Positions 1-7,390 of a stretch of DNA of 17,587 bases are shown piece by piece. The notes under the pieces were generated by a model. The model made no database searches, was not told where the DNA came from, and saw nothing but the letters and a program-made list of their open reading frames with translations. Every line of letters starts with the position of its first letter. Position 1 is the stretch's first letter. Position numbers and translations under genes: made by a program. Source of the DNA: JANXQG01 sp037147235 (lineage in GTDB: Bacteria; Planctomycetota; Planctomycetia; Pirellulales; Thermoguttaceae); the NCBI GenBank assembly GCA_037147235.1, contig JBAWVO010000123.1:1-17587 (forward strand). Direction: 5' to 3'.

Positions 1-3
1 TTC

Positions 4-22
4 CACGGGCTGGAAGCCCGTG
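4..22. repeat. REP-like hairpin at window edge
   Basis: A perfect inverted repeat, CACGGGCT-GGA-AGCCCGTG, has 8-bp arms and a 3-nt loop. It lies downstream of the purB stop, so it could fold in the purB transcript. No T-tract follows on the minus strand, so I do not call it a terminator. It resembles the other short palindromes between genes in this window. Confidence 0.5.
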
Positions 23-79
23 CCACGCGCTTGCCAGAAAATCTTGCCACACACGGAGAATTTGCCGGTGTTGCTCCCG

Positions 80-1513
80 CTACACCCTCAAATCTGCGTC
101 CGACGTCAACTGATCGCCGTATTTCGCCCGGATCGGCTCGATCAATTCGGCAATAAACTCATCCACCTGCTGCGGTGCCCGGCCGACGAATTGGGCTGGG
201 TCGAGTACGCACGTTAGATCGACCTTGGCAAATGCCGGGTCGGCGGCAATACGATCCATCAGGTCGTTCTTGCCCCCTTCGTTCTTCACCACGGCGGCTG
301 CGGCCAGACTGTGCAGACGGATCCGCTCGTGCAGGTCTTGCCGGTCGCCACCGGCGGCAACCGCGGCCATCAATATATTTTCCGTGGCCATGAAGGGCAG
401 TTCGGTCTCAAGATTGGTGGCAATAACTCGCGGGTAGACGACCAGCCCGTTGGTTACGTTCTGGCAGAGAATCAGCACGGCGTCGGTGGCCAGGAACGAC
501 TGCGGCAGAACCAGCCGCCGATTGGCACTGTCGTCCAAGGTGCGTTCCAGCCATTGCACGGCCAGCGTCGCCGCGGCGTTCCCCTCCAGGCTCATCACGA
601 AACGGGCTAGTGAGCAGATCCGCTCGCTCCGCATCGGGTTCCGCTTATAGGCCATCGCCGACGAGCCGATCTGTTCTTTCTCAAACGGTTCTTCAAGCTC
701 TTTGCGATGGGCCAAGAGCCGCAGGTCGGTGGCCATCTTATGCGCGGTTTGCGAAATGCCGGACAACACGGCCAGAATCTGCGAGTCGATCTTCCGCGGA
801 TAGGTCTGCCCGGTCACGGCATAGCTTTCGGCAAAGCCGATCTTCCGGCAGATTAACTCGTCCAGCCGCCGGACTTTGGCATGATCGCCATCGACCAGTG
901 CCAGGAAGCTGGCCTGGGTGCCCGTCGTGCCCTTGGACCCGTGGGCCTTGAGGTTCGCCAGTCGGAACTCGATCTCGGCCAGGTCGAGTACAAAGTCATA
1001 GGCCCAGAGGCAGGCCCGCTTGCCAACCGTCGTCGGCTGGGCCGGCTGAAAGTGCGTGAAGGCCAGGCAGGGCAACGCCCGATAGTGCTGGGCGAACTTC
1101 GCCAGACTGTCGATCACGGCGACCAACCGGCCGCGGACCATTTCCAACCCCTCACGCAACAAAATCAGATCCGTGTTGTCGGTTACATAGCAGCTTGTGG
1201 CACCCAGGTGGATGATTGGCCGGGCTGTGGGGCAGACGTCACCATAGGCATGCACATGGGCCATTACGTCGTGCCGCAGTCGCCGCTCGTGAGCCTGGGC
1301 TGCGGCAAAGTCGATGTCATCGACGTGCTGCTTCAACTCGGCGATCTGCTCTTGGCTGACCAGCAAACCAAGTTCCGCCTCGGCCTCGGCCAGGGCTACC
1401 CAAAGCCTCCGCCATGTGCTGAACTTTCGCTGCGGACTCCACAGCTCGCTCATCTGGGGCGACGCATAGCGGGTGATTAAGGGGTTGTCGTACTGGTTGT
1501 TTTGGTCGGGCAT
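80..1513 (-). CDS. purB: Adenylosuccinate lyase
   Basis: Cytosolic enzyme of purine synthesis. It cleaves SAICAR to AICAR plus fumarate and adenylosuccinate to AMP plus fumarate. The 477-residue protein has the fumarase/aspartase superfamily signature GSSAMAYKRNP at residues 283-293, the flexible loop carrying the catalytic serine. It also has RHDVMAHVH (80-88) and THFQPAQ (153-159), which hold the two active-site histidine regions. These blocks, together with HLGATSCYV and GTTGTQASF, match the metazoan ADSL type as I remember the human protein, more than the shorter B. subtilis type. The length is close to human ADSL (484). One difference is Ala at residue 289 where the signature usually has Pro. 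ATG start; 76 nt separate it from the upstream msrC stop, so it may have its own promoter or be read through. The assignment is secure. Confidence 0.96.
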   Translation of the reverse strand: MPDQNNQYDNPLITRYASPQMSELWSPQRKFSTWRRLWVALAEAEAELGLLVSQEQIAELKQHVDDIDFAAAQAHERRLRHDVMAHVHAYGDVCPTARPIIHLGATSCYVTDNTDLILLREGLEMVRGRLVAVIDSLAKFAQHYRALPCLAFTHFQPAQPTTVGKRACLWAYDFVLDLAEIEFRLANLKAHGSKGTTGTQASFLALVDGDHAKVRRLDELICRKIGFAESYAVTGQTYPRKIDSQILAVLSGISQTAHKMATDLRLLAHRKELEEPFEKEQIGSSAMAYKRNPMRSERICSLARFVMSLEGNAAATLAVQWLERTLDDSANRRLVLPQSFLATDAVLILCQNVTNGLVVYPRVIATNLETELPFMATENILMAAVAAGGDRQDLHERIRLHSLAAAAVVKNEGGKNDLMDRIAADPAFAKVDLTCVLDPAQFVGRAPQQVDEFIAELIEPIRAKYGDQLTSDADLRV

Positions 1514-1547
1514 GGTGGTGAGAGAGTTGTCAGTTGTCAGTTGCAGG

Positions 1548-1572
1548 GTGGGCCGAGTGAAACGAGTCCCAC
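1548..1572. repeat. Short imperfect palindrome between msrC and purB
   Basis: The stretch starting GTGGGCCGAGTG and ending ACGAGTCCCAC is an imperfect inverted repeat with perfect 5-bp outer arms GTGGG/CCCAC. It is preceded by a short tandem AGTTGTC repeat around 1526-1541. It is probably a dispersed intergenic element; I see no T-tract or promoter evidence. Confidence 0.35.
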
Positions 1573-1589
1573 CATGAGAAACTCAGTAT

Positions 1590-2117
1590 TCAGTTGTCAT
1601 CATCGGATGTTTCCAGGAGCAGTCGCACGACCTCCTCCAGGCCGGCACGGTCTACATCATTAAAGCGGGCGAGAATTGGACTGTCCAGGTCGAGTACGCC
1701 GATCAGTCGCCCGCTACGGACCATCGGTATCACGATCTCCGACTTCGACGCGCCGTCGCAGGCGATATGTCCGGGGAACTCCTTCACGTTCTCCACGACC
1801 ACGGTCGCCCGCTTCTGTGCCGCCGCGCCACATACGCCCCTGCCAGGCCCAATGCGCGTACAAGCCGGCTTGCCCTGGAAAGGTCCGAGGACCAGATCCT
1901 GGCCTTTGAGCAGGTAGAATCCAGCCCAATTCACCTCTGGCAATTCTTGGTAGAGTACTGCGGCAATGTTCGCGGTATTTGCTAGAAAGTCGCGTTCGTC
2001 GCCCAGGAGGTCGAGGATGCTCTTGGCGAGCGTTTGATATTGGGGTGATAGCAGGTTCTCTTCGCCACGAAACCGACCGAGGGGGGCAAAAGCCGGGCAG
2101 TTTTTTTCTTGAGACAT
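1590..2117 (-). CDS. msrC: Free methionine-R-sulfoxide reductase (GAF domain)
   Basis: Reduces free L-methionine-R-sulfoxide to methionine with thioredoxin, an oxidative damage repair enzyme of the cytosol. The 175-residue protein is a single GAF domain. The three cysteines of the fRMsr family are present: C86 in GKPAC, C96 in GRGVC and C120 in GHIACDGASKSEIV. The last block closely matches E. coli MsrC/YebR (IACDAASNSEIV) as I recall it. NWAGFYLL (63-70) and IGVLDLDSP (139-147) are also typical. The start ATG at 2117 is preceded by GGGAG at good spacing. The gene begins 19 nt after the pfp stop, so the two are probably cotranscribed. Family and enzyme activity are well supported by the cysteines. 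Confidence 0.93.
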   Translation of the reverse strand: MSQEKNCPAFAPLGRFRGEENLLSPQYQTLAKSILDLLGDERDFLANTANIAAVLYQELPEVNWAGFYLLKGQDLVLGPFQGKPACTRIGPGRGVCGAAAQKRATVVVENVKEFPGHIACDGASKSEIVIPMVRSGRLIGVLDLDSPILARFNDVDRAGLEEVVRLLLETSDDDN

Positions 2118-2136
2118 CGCGTCTCCCTTGACCGAT

Positions 2137-3450
2137 TTAGTCGTTCACGTACGTTTCCAAGAACCGTGCCAGACGATGAAAATCGCTACCTGGCTCGATG
2201 TAGCGAACGACCGTCACGAGCGTGGCCGGATCGACCAACTGATCGAATCGCACGTAGTTCAATTCGAGCTGGCCACGGATGGAAACCATCACGCCGTCCA
2301 GCCGCTTCTCGACCAGTGCCCGATAGGCACCTACGCCGAGCTGGCTGCCGAGCATGACGTCGAATGCCTGCGGCCTGGCGCAGCGGCTCTCGTAGCCCAG
2401 CGGAACGCTGGTCACCTTGCGTTTCTTGCCGGTCTGCTTGGTATACTCCTTCGCCACGAGTTCGGAAAAGAGCTTGCCGAAATTGATTTGTGCAATCGTG
2501 ATATGGCCATGCTCGTCGCGGGCCACGCCGTCAATGTGCTGATGGGGGAGCAGCTCAGCCAGGCCTTCGGCCAACACGATTACGCCAAACTCCTTCCCTT
2601 CGGCCTCTTCGCGAACCCGCATCGTGGCTACAATGCGCCTCACGACCTCGTTGAGTTCCATCACGCGACGGATCTCCTTACGGCCCGTCTTGGGATTGAC
2701 CGACTCCTCGCTGGTCTCATACTTGCCGGTGATGTCCTCGACGCTGACCACCAAACTAGCCTCGCCGGCGATTGCCACACCGTAGGCCAGCCAGCCCGCG
2801 CTGCGGCCCATGCACTCACAGAGGAAATAGGCCTGATTGGCCTCGGCGTCGGCCAGCAGGTTGCGGACCTCCGACGCGAGGAACTCGACCGCAGTGAAGT
2901 AGCCGAAGGTGAAATCGATGCCCATGTAGTCGTTGTCGATCGTCTTGGGCAGATGCACGATGGGGATGTGGCGGCTGCCGGGCGGCAGCGTTTCTTGGTA
3001 CATTTTGAACTTATTGGCCGTCTTCAGCGTGTCGTCGCCGCCAATGGAGATCAGGGCGTCGACTTCCAGCGAGCACAACGCATCGTACACGGTCTTCAGC
3101 GGTGCCGTCCGTTCCGGATCGCGCAAGTGAGCCGGATCGGAGACCAACCTGCCCGGGTTGGCCCGCGCCGTGCCGATGATGATACCCTGGCTGTTCCGGG
3201 TTCGCCTCAGCGTCTGGTGCGTGATGCGGAGGTAGTCTTTGTCTTCGACCAGCGGCTGGTCCGGCGTGTACTCGATCAGGTGGGAGTAGCCGTGGAGGAT
3301 ACCGATGACGTCGATATTATTGCGGAGGAAAGAGACCGCAGCCGTCGATATGACGGCATTCGCCGCCGGGGCGGGACCGCCGGCAAAGAGGATCGCCACG
3401 CGGCGAATGCTCGACTCCAACATCGGCGGTCGGGACAATGTGCTGCTCAT
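2137..3450 (-). CDS. pfp: Pyrophosphate-dependent 6-phosphofructokinase
   Basis: Phosphorylates fructose-6-phosphate to fructose-1,6-bisphosphate using pyrophosphate, reversibly, at the committed step of glycolysis. The 437-residue protein has AGGPAPAANAVI (23-34), the phosphoryl-donor loop ISIGGDDT (134-141), LPKTIDND (167-174) with the catalytic Asp172, and CMGRSAGW (213-220), which contacts the sugar phosphate. Two residues mark PPi rather than ATP use. Asp140 of GGDD replaces the glycine of ATP-PFKs (GGDGS), and Lys169 of PKTIDND replaces the glycine of PGTIDND. The start ATG has GGAG 7 nt upstream. It precedes msrC in a probable two-gene operon. The long open frame on the opposite strand is an antisense shadow. 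Confidence 0.95.
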   Translation of the reverse strand: MSSTLSRPPMLESSIRRVAILFAGGPAPAANAVISTAAVSFLRNNIDVIGILHGYSHLIEYTPDQPLVEDKDYLRITHQTLRRTRNSQGIIIGTARANPGRLVSDPAHLRDPERTAPLKTVYDALCSLEVDALISIGGDDTLKTANKFKMYQETLPPGSRHIPIVHLPKTIDNDYMGIDFTFGYFTAVEFLASEVRNLLADAEANQAYFLCECMGRSAGWLAYGVAIAGEASLVVSVEDITGKYETSEESVNPKTGRKEIRRVMELNEVVRRIVATMRVREEAEGKEFGVIVLAEGLAELLPHQHIDGVARDEHGHITIAQINFGKLFSELVAKEYTKQTGKKRKVTSVPLGYESRCARPQAFDVMLGSQLGVGAYRALVEKRLDGVMVSIRGQLELNYVRFDQLVDPATLVTVVRYIEPGSDFHRLARFLETYVND

Positions 3451-3516
3451 GAAAAACTCCGATTAAAGGTAGAAGGAAAATTGAATTTTGTGCGATACTG
3501 CTTCAAAACCATGCAC

Positions 3517-3530
3517 GCAGGCGAGACGCC
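3517..3530. repeat. Copy of a dispersed 14-bp motif
   Basis: GCAGGCGAGACGCC occurs here and again at 3621-3634, inside the large hairpin 104 bp away. It is probably a fragment of the same dispersed element family. It lies upstream of pfp, within the 213-bp gap between pfp and accC. Confidence 0.45.
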
Positions 3531-3592
3531 TACGCTACGTACCGGGTTTTGGAACAGCGTCTTAGTGCCTGTCCAACATTAACTCCGCGTTT

Positions 3593-3644
3593 TTGTGGTG
3601 CGGCCGTCTCGGCTGCATGTGCAGGCGAGACGCCCGCACCACAA
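3593..3644. repeat. Long near-perfect hairpin downstream of accC
   Basis: Two 25-nt arms (3593-3617 and 3620-3644) are reverse complements with two mismatches and only TG between them. The left arm begins TTGTGGTGCGG and the right arm ends CCGCACCACAA. It sits 20 nt past the accC stop and could stall or stabilise the accC transcript end. No clear T-tract follows on the minus strand. It is a typical REP-like or small MITE-like element. Confidence 0.65.
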
Positions 3645-3663
3645 GTTGTTTCTGGACGAGCAC

Positions 3664-5007
3664 TTAGGTCTTCCACGTTCGCTCAATGAACGTAGTATCG
3701 ACGTGATGTTCGATAAACGCGGTGTGGTTGAGGATCTTCTCCTGCAACGCCATGGTCGTCTTGATGCCCTCGACCCGCAATTCCCGCAAGGCTCGCTTCA
3801 TGCAGGCAATCGCCTCCGCACGCGTCGGCTGATGGACGATCAGCTTACCGATCATCGAGTCGTAATATGGCGAGACGGTGTAGCCCTGATGCACGTGCGA
3901 ATCAAAACGCACACCGAACCCGCCGGGCGGAATGATCCGCGTGATCAGGCCCGGCGTGGGGCGGAAATTCTTTTCTGGATCCTCGGCATTGATGCGGCAT
4001 TCGATCGCGCACCCGCGCTGGACGATGTCCTCCTGCTTGAACGGCAACGGCTCGCCGGCGGCCACGAGGATTTGCATCTTGATCAAGTCGATACCCGTGA
4101 CCATCTCCGTCACCGGGTGCTCGACCTGGATGCGGGCGTTCATCTCGATGAAGAAATAGTTCCCCTGCTTGTCGACAATGAACTCGACGGTGCCGGCATT
4201 GTGATAATTGGCCAGTTTCACCAAACGCACGGCCGATTCACACATGGCCTTTCGCGTTTCGGCCGGCAAATTGGGAGCGGGGCTTTCCTCGATCAGCTTC
4301 TGGTGGCGGCGCTGCATCGTGCAGTCGCGCTCCCAGAGATGGACCGCATTGCCGTGCAGGTCGCCGATGACTTGGACCTCGACGTGCTTGGGATGCTCGA
4401 CATACTTCTCCAGGTAGATTTCGGTGCTGCCGAAGGCGGCTTCCGCCTCGGCCTGGGCCTGCTGGATGGCCGACTTCAGTGCTAGTTCGTTCAAGGCCAC
4501 GCGCATGCCTCGCCCGCCACCACCCGCCGATGCCTTGATCAGCACCGGAAAACCAAACTGGAGGGCCAACTGCAACGCCTGGGCCTCGCTCTCGATCAGC
4601 CCTTCACTCCCTGGCACCGTGGGCACCTCGGCCAGTCGGGCCATCTTGCGGGCTGAGTTCTTGTCGCCCAGCATTGCCATGGCTTCCGGGGATGGGCCGA
4701 TGAACGTGATGTCGCAATCGCGGCAAACTTCGGCAAAATGGGAGTTCTCGGCGAGAAATCCGTAGCCCGGATGGATTGCCTGCACGTTGCCGACTTCGGC
4801 TGCGCTGATGATGCGATCGATTTTCAGATAACTATCACCAGCCCTGGGCGGACCGATGCAATAGGCCTCATCGGCCATATCCAAATAGGCTGCGCCGCGG
4901 TCCGCCTCGCTAAAGACGGCCACGGTTTCAATGCCTAACTCGCGGCAGGCACGAAAGATCCGCAGGGCGATCTCGCCTCGATTGGCAACGAGAATACGTT
5001 TGAACAT
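3664..5007 (-). CDS. accC: Acetyl-CoA carboxylase, biotin carboxylase subunit
   Basis: ATP-dependent carboxylation of the biotin on AccB, the first half-reaction of fatty acid synthesis. The start is the ATG at 5007 giving MFKRILVANRGEIA, not the upstream in-frame ATG at 5142, which would extend through the accB reading frame. This yields 447 residues (E. coli AccC has 449). Visible features are K116 and K158 of the ATP-grasp, the glycine-rich loop AGGGGRG (161-167), ERDCTMQRRHQKLIEE, and IEMNARIQVEHPVTE with E288, N290, R292 and E296 at the E. coli positions. The start codon overlaps the accB stop in TGATG, so translation is coupled. The accA and accD genes are not in the window. Confidence 0.97.
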   Translation of the reverse strand: MFKRILVANRGEIALRIFRACRELGIETVAVFSEADRGAAYLDMADEAYCIGPPRAGDSYLKIDRIISAAEVGNVQAIHPGYGFLAENSHFAEVCRDCDITFIGPSPEAMAMLGDKNSARKMARLAEVPTVPGSEGLIESEAQALQLALQFGFPVLIKASAGGGGRGMRVALNELALKSAIQQAQAEAEAAFGSTEIYLEKYVEHPKHVEVQVIGDLHGNAVHLWERDCTMQRRHQKLIEESPAPNLPAETRKAMCESAVRLVKLANYHNAGTVEFIVDKQGNYFFIEMNARIQVEHPVTEMVTGIDLIKMQILVAAGEPLPFKQEDIVQRGCAIECRINAEDPEKNFRPTPGLITRIIPPGGFGVRFDSHVHQGYTVSPYYDSMIGKLIVHQPTRAEAIACMKRALRELRVEGIKTTMALQEKILNHTAFIEHHVDTTFIERTWKT

Positions 5008-5495
5008 CAGCCCCGTGTATCCACTCTGAAGAGAGGTTGACCGAACTCGACCGGCTGGCCGTTCTCGACTAGCCTTGCGATAATTTTTCCCGACACTTCT
5101 GCCGGAATTTGATTGAAGACCTTCATTGCCTCGACAATGCAAACCGTGGTCTCAGGCCCGACATGATCCCCCACTTTCGCATAGGGGGGCGACTCGGGAT
5201 TGGGAGCCGCAAAGAAGGTGCCGACAATTGGGCTCTTGATCACGGCAATGTGGGCTTCATCGGCCTTGGCCTGATCCGCAGCCAGCAGCGCAACCGCAGC
5301 AGGAGCGGCGACAGAAGCCTCGGGGGCACGCGGCGCGGCAACCGCAATCACCGGATCGGAACCGCGGCGGAGCTGAATCCGCGTAGCTCCTTCGCGGATG
5401 TCAATTTCGCTCAGGTCATGCTCTTTCATAAGCTCGACCAACCGGCGAACCCTTCGTACATCGAAAATATCTTGGTTAGGCGTCGAACCAGACAT
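5007..5495 (-). CDS. accB: Acetyl-CoA carboxylase, biotin carboxyl carrier protein
   Basis: Carries the biotin that AccC carboxylates and that the carboxyltransferase discharges onto acetyl-CoA. The 162-residue protein has an N-terminal helical region (about 1-45), an Ala/Pro-rich linker (about 50-80) and a C-terminal biotinyl/lipoyl barrel. The biotinylation motif is EAMKV, with Lys125 as the acceptor. SPIVGTFFAAPNPESPPY (88-105) and ENGQPVEFGQPLF are typical of the domain. It overlaps accC by 1 nt and lies 72 nt after pepQ, an order like the pepQ/efp-accB-accC clusters known in other bacteria; efp is missing here. Assignment is secure. Confidence 0.96.
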   Translation of the reverse strand: MSGSTPNQDIFDVRRVRRLVELMKEHDLSEIDIREGATRIQLRRGSDPVIAVAAPRAPEASVAAPAAVALLAADQAKADEAHIAVIKSPIVGTFFAAPNPESPPYAKVGDHVGPETTVCIVEAMKVFNQIPAEVSGKIIARLVENGQPVEFGQPLFRVDTRG

Positions 5496-5516
5496 ACCAG
5501 GCCTTTCTTCTCAGTA

Positions 5517-5563
5517 GGGTGGGCTTTAGCCCGCCTCATGCATAGGCGAGCTAAAACCCACCC
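5517..5563. repeat. Inverted repeat between pepQ and accB
   Basis: Two 20-nt arms (5517-5536 and 5544-5563) around CATGCAT are reverse complements with two mismatches. The left arm starts GGGTGGGCTTTAGC and the right arm ends GCTAAAACCCACCC. It begins only 5 nt from the pepQ stop and lies about 20 nt upstream of accB. It could modulate read-through from pepQ into accB, but the likeliest nature is a dispersed REP-like element. Confidence 0.6.
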
Positions 5564-5567
5564 AACA

Positions 5568-6656
5568 TTAAAAAACCACCATCTCTTCAAACTGCTTGGG
5601 GAAGCTCGTTAAAACTTCATGCCCATCGCGGGTGACGAGTATGTCGTCTTCGATACGAACACCGCCCCAACCGGGAATATACACTCCGGGTTCGACGGTG
5701 ATGACCATCCCCGCCTTGAGCGTCGCGGTATTTTTGCCCGTCATTCGCGGCGACTCGTGAATCTCCAAACCGAACCCGTGCCCGATGCCATGGTTGAACC
5801 GTCGCTCAAAACCGCCTTCCGCAATCACTTTGCGGGCAGCCGCATCAATTTCCGTAGTTGGCACGCCAGGTCGAATGGCCGCGATGGCCCGCGCCTGCGC
5901 GTTTAACACAACCTCATACACACGGCGAAGTTTAGCCGATATTTTACCGGTCACAAGCACTCGCGTCAAGTCACTCTTGTAGAGCTGCCACTGAACCCCC
6001 CAATCGACCAGCACCATATCCCCATCCCCAATGCACTGATCGGTCAACTTCGCGTGTGGCAGAGCCGCGCGAGGTCCAACGGCGACGATCGGGGCAAACG
6101 CTGGGCCATCCCCCCCAAACAGGCGAAATTGGTGCTCCAGTGCGTCGCCAATCTGCTTTTCCGTCTGATCGAGACGAAGTCCAGCACGGATCACGGAAAA
6201 TGATTTTTCCGCAATCCGCGCCGCTTGGCGAATCAGCGCAAGTTCTTCTTTGTCCTTGACTTGTCTCAGGTGCTCCACCATGCCGGACGTAGCACCAATC
6301 TCCAATTTCGGAAGTTTCTCGACAATCCGTTCCCGCATGGAAACGGTCATCGAATCGGCCTCGATCGCCAATCGTGAAATCCCCGAAGCGCGGAGAACCT
6401 TGGCAACCTGCTGATGAATAAGAACGCCGGACCGGCGGATGTTCATTTCTAGACCGGGACATTCCTCCTCAATCTGGGTGACATAACGCCCATCGCTGAT
6501 GAGAATCTGATTCTCTTGCGTTATTAGCAGATAACTTGAATCGCCCGTAAAACCTGTCAAATAAGTAACATTTGGGACACTGGTAGCAAGAAGAGCGGTA
6601 GCGCCCGTCTTTTTTAGCAGTTTCCTTAGCTTTTCTCGCCGGCCGGAAAAATCCAT
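5568..6656 (-). CDS. pepQ: Xaa-Pro aminopeptidase/dipeptidase, M24B
   Basis: Metallopeptidase that cleaves N-terminal Xaa-Pro bonds, probably in cytosolic peptide turnover. The 362 residues comprise a creatinase-like N-terminal domain (about 1-125) and the pita-bread catalytic domain. All five metal ligands are visible: D218 in VDWG, D229 in KSDLTRV, H293 in HGIGHGFG, E322 in VEPGVY and E336 in RIEDD. The order and spacing fit M24B. Whether it is PepP- or PepQ-like cannot be settled by eye; the symbol follows the common pepQ-accBC context. The start ATG lies inside a 27-bp sequence (6641-6667) that is repeated at 9275-9301, so an insertion abuts the 5' end. GAGG, 8 nt upstream of ATG, is the likely ribosome site and also lies in the repeat. 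Confidence 0.9.
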   Translation of the reverse strand: MDFSGRREKLRKLLKKTGATALLATSVPNVTYLTGFTGDSSYLLITQENQILISDGRYVTQIEEECPGLEMNIRRSGVLIHQQVAKVLRASGISRLAIEADSMTVSMRERIVEKLPKLEIGATSGMVEHLRQVKDKEELALIRQAARIAEKSFSVIRAGLRLDQTEKQIGDALEHQFRLFGGDGPAFAPIVAVGPRAALPHAKLTDQCIGDGDMVLVDWGVQWQLYKSDLTRVLVTGKISAKLRRVYEVVLNAQARAIAAIRPGVPTTEIDAAARKVIAEGGFERRFNHGIGHGFGLEIHESPRMTGKNTATLKAGMVITVEPGVYIPGWGGVRIEDDILVTRDGHEVLTSFPKQFEEMVVF

Positions 6657-6667
6657 GCAATGACCTC
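6641..6667. repeat. 27-bp direct repeat, copy 1 (pepQ start)
   Basis: This 27-bp segment matches 9275-9301 at 25 of 27 positions, in the same orientation. On the minus strand it contains the GAGG ribosome site, the pepQ ATG and the first five codons. The matching copy abuts the end of the Gfo/Idh gene. The two copies bracket all the decayed accessory genes, so they look like a target duplication or recombination scar at the island edges. Confidence 0.75.
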
Positions 6668-6694
6668 AAGGGGGTGGAACTAACAATTGGAACA

Positions 6695-6716
6695 CTTTCC
6701 GCCGAAGAACGGAAGG
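6695..6716 (-). other. Small hairpin after the DUF5615 gene
   Basis: CTTTCCG and CGGAAGG pair over 7 bp with one mismatch across an 8-nt loop. It lies between the DUF5615 stop and pepQ. No T-tract follows on the minus strand, so a terminator role is weak. Confidence 0.25.
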
Positions 6717-6750
6717 GGTGGTTTCTCCATGAAAATCTATTATGCAATAA

Positions 6751-7178
6751 CTAGGCGTCGATGCTGACATACGCAGACGGCTGACAACCATCGATTGCTT
6801 TCAGGATCTTTTCCTGCAACGGGCGGAGCAGCGGCCAGCGATTTGTCGGCAACTCGACGATTGCGAGGCTGCGCCCTGCAAGATTCTGCTGGTAGCGCAA
6901 ATTTTTGTCTGCGGTGACGAAAACGTCGAACTCACCTTCCAGTGCTGCGAGCAACGCCCCATTCTGAAGACCACCCAAGCCAGCTTGCTGAACGGTAGTC
7001 ACCTGACGTGGCGCGAGTAAGGACCGGCGCACCAATAACTGTCGTGTTTTGCGCGTTCGCCGAACGGGGGCAGACGGCACACGGAGTGTGCCTGCTACTT
7101 TTCTTGCGACACTTATTGATGCGCCGATCCTAACCTGCGGAATGCAAGAGGCACATTCTCGTCGAGGATGATCCTCAT
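6751..7178 (-). pseudogene. DUF5615 PIN-like toxin gene, split by a MITE
   Basis: Toxin half of a DUF433/DUF5615 pair; the family is a PIN-like (Mut7-C) putative RNase. Translation from the ATG at 7178 gives MRIILDENVPLAFRRL, with the expected acidic D-E pair, then runs into the MITE at 7018-7132, which brings stop codons. After the element the frame resumes LLAPRQVTTVQQAGLGGLQNG, then FDVFVTADKNLRYQQNLAGR and the conserved LPTNRWPLLRPL to the stop at 6751. Joining the two parts across the duplicated TTA restores a normal ~104-residue member. The ATG overlaps the DUF433 stop (ATGA), the usual coupling. The C-terminal part is still open from a GTG inside the element, so a truncated protein without the N-terminal acidic motif is possible. 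Confidence 0.85.
7018..7132 (-). mobile_element. MITE copy A, inserted in the DUF5615 gene
   Basis: The outer ~27 nt of the two ends are inverted repeats at 23 of 27 positions (minus-strand ends TTAGGATCGGCGCATCAATA and, inverted, TAAGGACCGGCGCACCAATA). The middle has a perfect hairpin GGCACAC-TCC-GTGTGCC. Direct TTA flanks both ends, consistent with a 3-bp target duplication. It is clearly homologous to copy B at 13118-13233, which has the same length within a few bases. It encodes no transposase and would be mobilised in trans; TNA/TA-type duplications suggest an IS5- or IS630-like source, which is inference. Confidence 0.85.
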
Positions 7179-7390
7179 GATCGCTCTCGCTGGCTGGAGA
7201 CCAATCGCAGAAACTCCTCGGCGTCCTGACGCTTAACGGACGGAAACTCCTGAAGAAAACCGTTCAAGTCGTAGCCGTCTTGCAGATAGTCGAGCAGGCT
7301 CTGGGCAGGAACGCGCGTGCCTTGAAATACGAGCGTGCCGCCCATGAGTTCCGGGTCGGAATGAACTGGGCTGCGAACAAGTGTGATCAT
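7175..7390 (-). CDS. DUF433 antitoxin-like protein
   Basis: Small 71-residue protein of the DUF433 family, the usual partner encoded just before DUF5615 PIN-like toxins. The core FQGTRVPAQSLLDYLQDG and the following FLQEFPSVKRQDAEEFL fit the family consensus (GTRVPV, then LxxFPxVxxxQ), a winged-helix-like DNA-binding fold. It would neutralise the toxin and perhaps repress the operon. The reading frame looks intact. Its stop overlaps the toxin start (ATGA). With the toxin gene broken, it may now be an orphan antitoxin. The ribosome site is weak. No ORF precedes it for 265 nt. Confidence 0.85.
   Translation of the reverse strand: MITLVRSPVHSDPELMGGTLVFQGTRVPAQSLLDYLQDGYDLNGFLQEFPSVKRQDAEEFLRLVSSQRERS

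Noticed and set aside
2128..3582. A 484-residue open frame on the plus strand opposite pfp
   Set aside because: It lies antisense to a clear PPi-phosphofructokinase, lacks any recognisable motif and is explained by the codon use of the high-GC gene on the other strand.
3595..4485. A 296-residue plus-strand open frame opposite accC, and similar long antisense frames opposite iorB/paaK, the isomerase and the URO-D gene
   Set aside because: No family features, no ribosome sites, and each mirrors a well-supported gene.
3664..5142. A 492-residue version of AccC starting at 5142
   Set aside because: The extra 45 residues read through accB in another frame. MFKRILVANRGE at 5007 is the normal AccC start and overlaps the accB stop.
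6751..7080. An intact 109-residue DUF5615 toxin
   Set aside because: Its first ~20 residues are translated from the MITE; the true N-terminus with the D-E motif lies beyond the element at 7133-7178.
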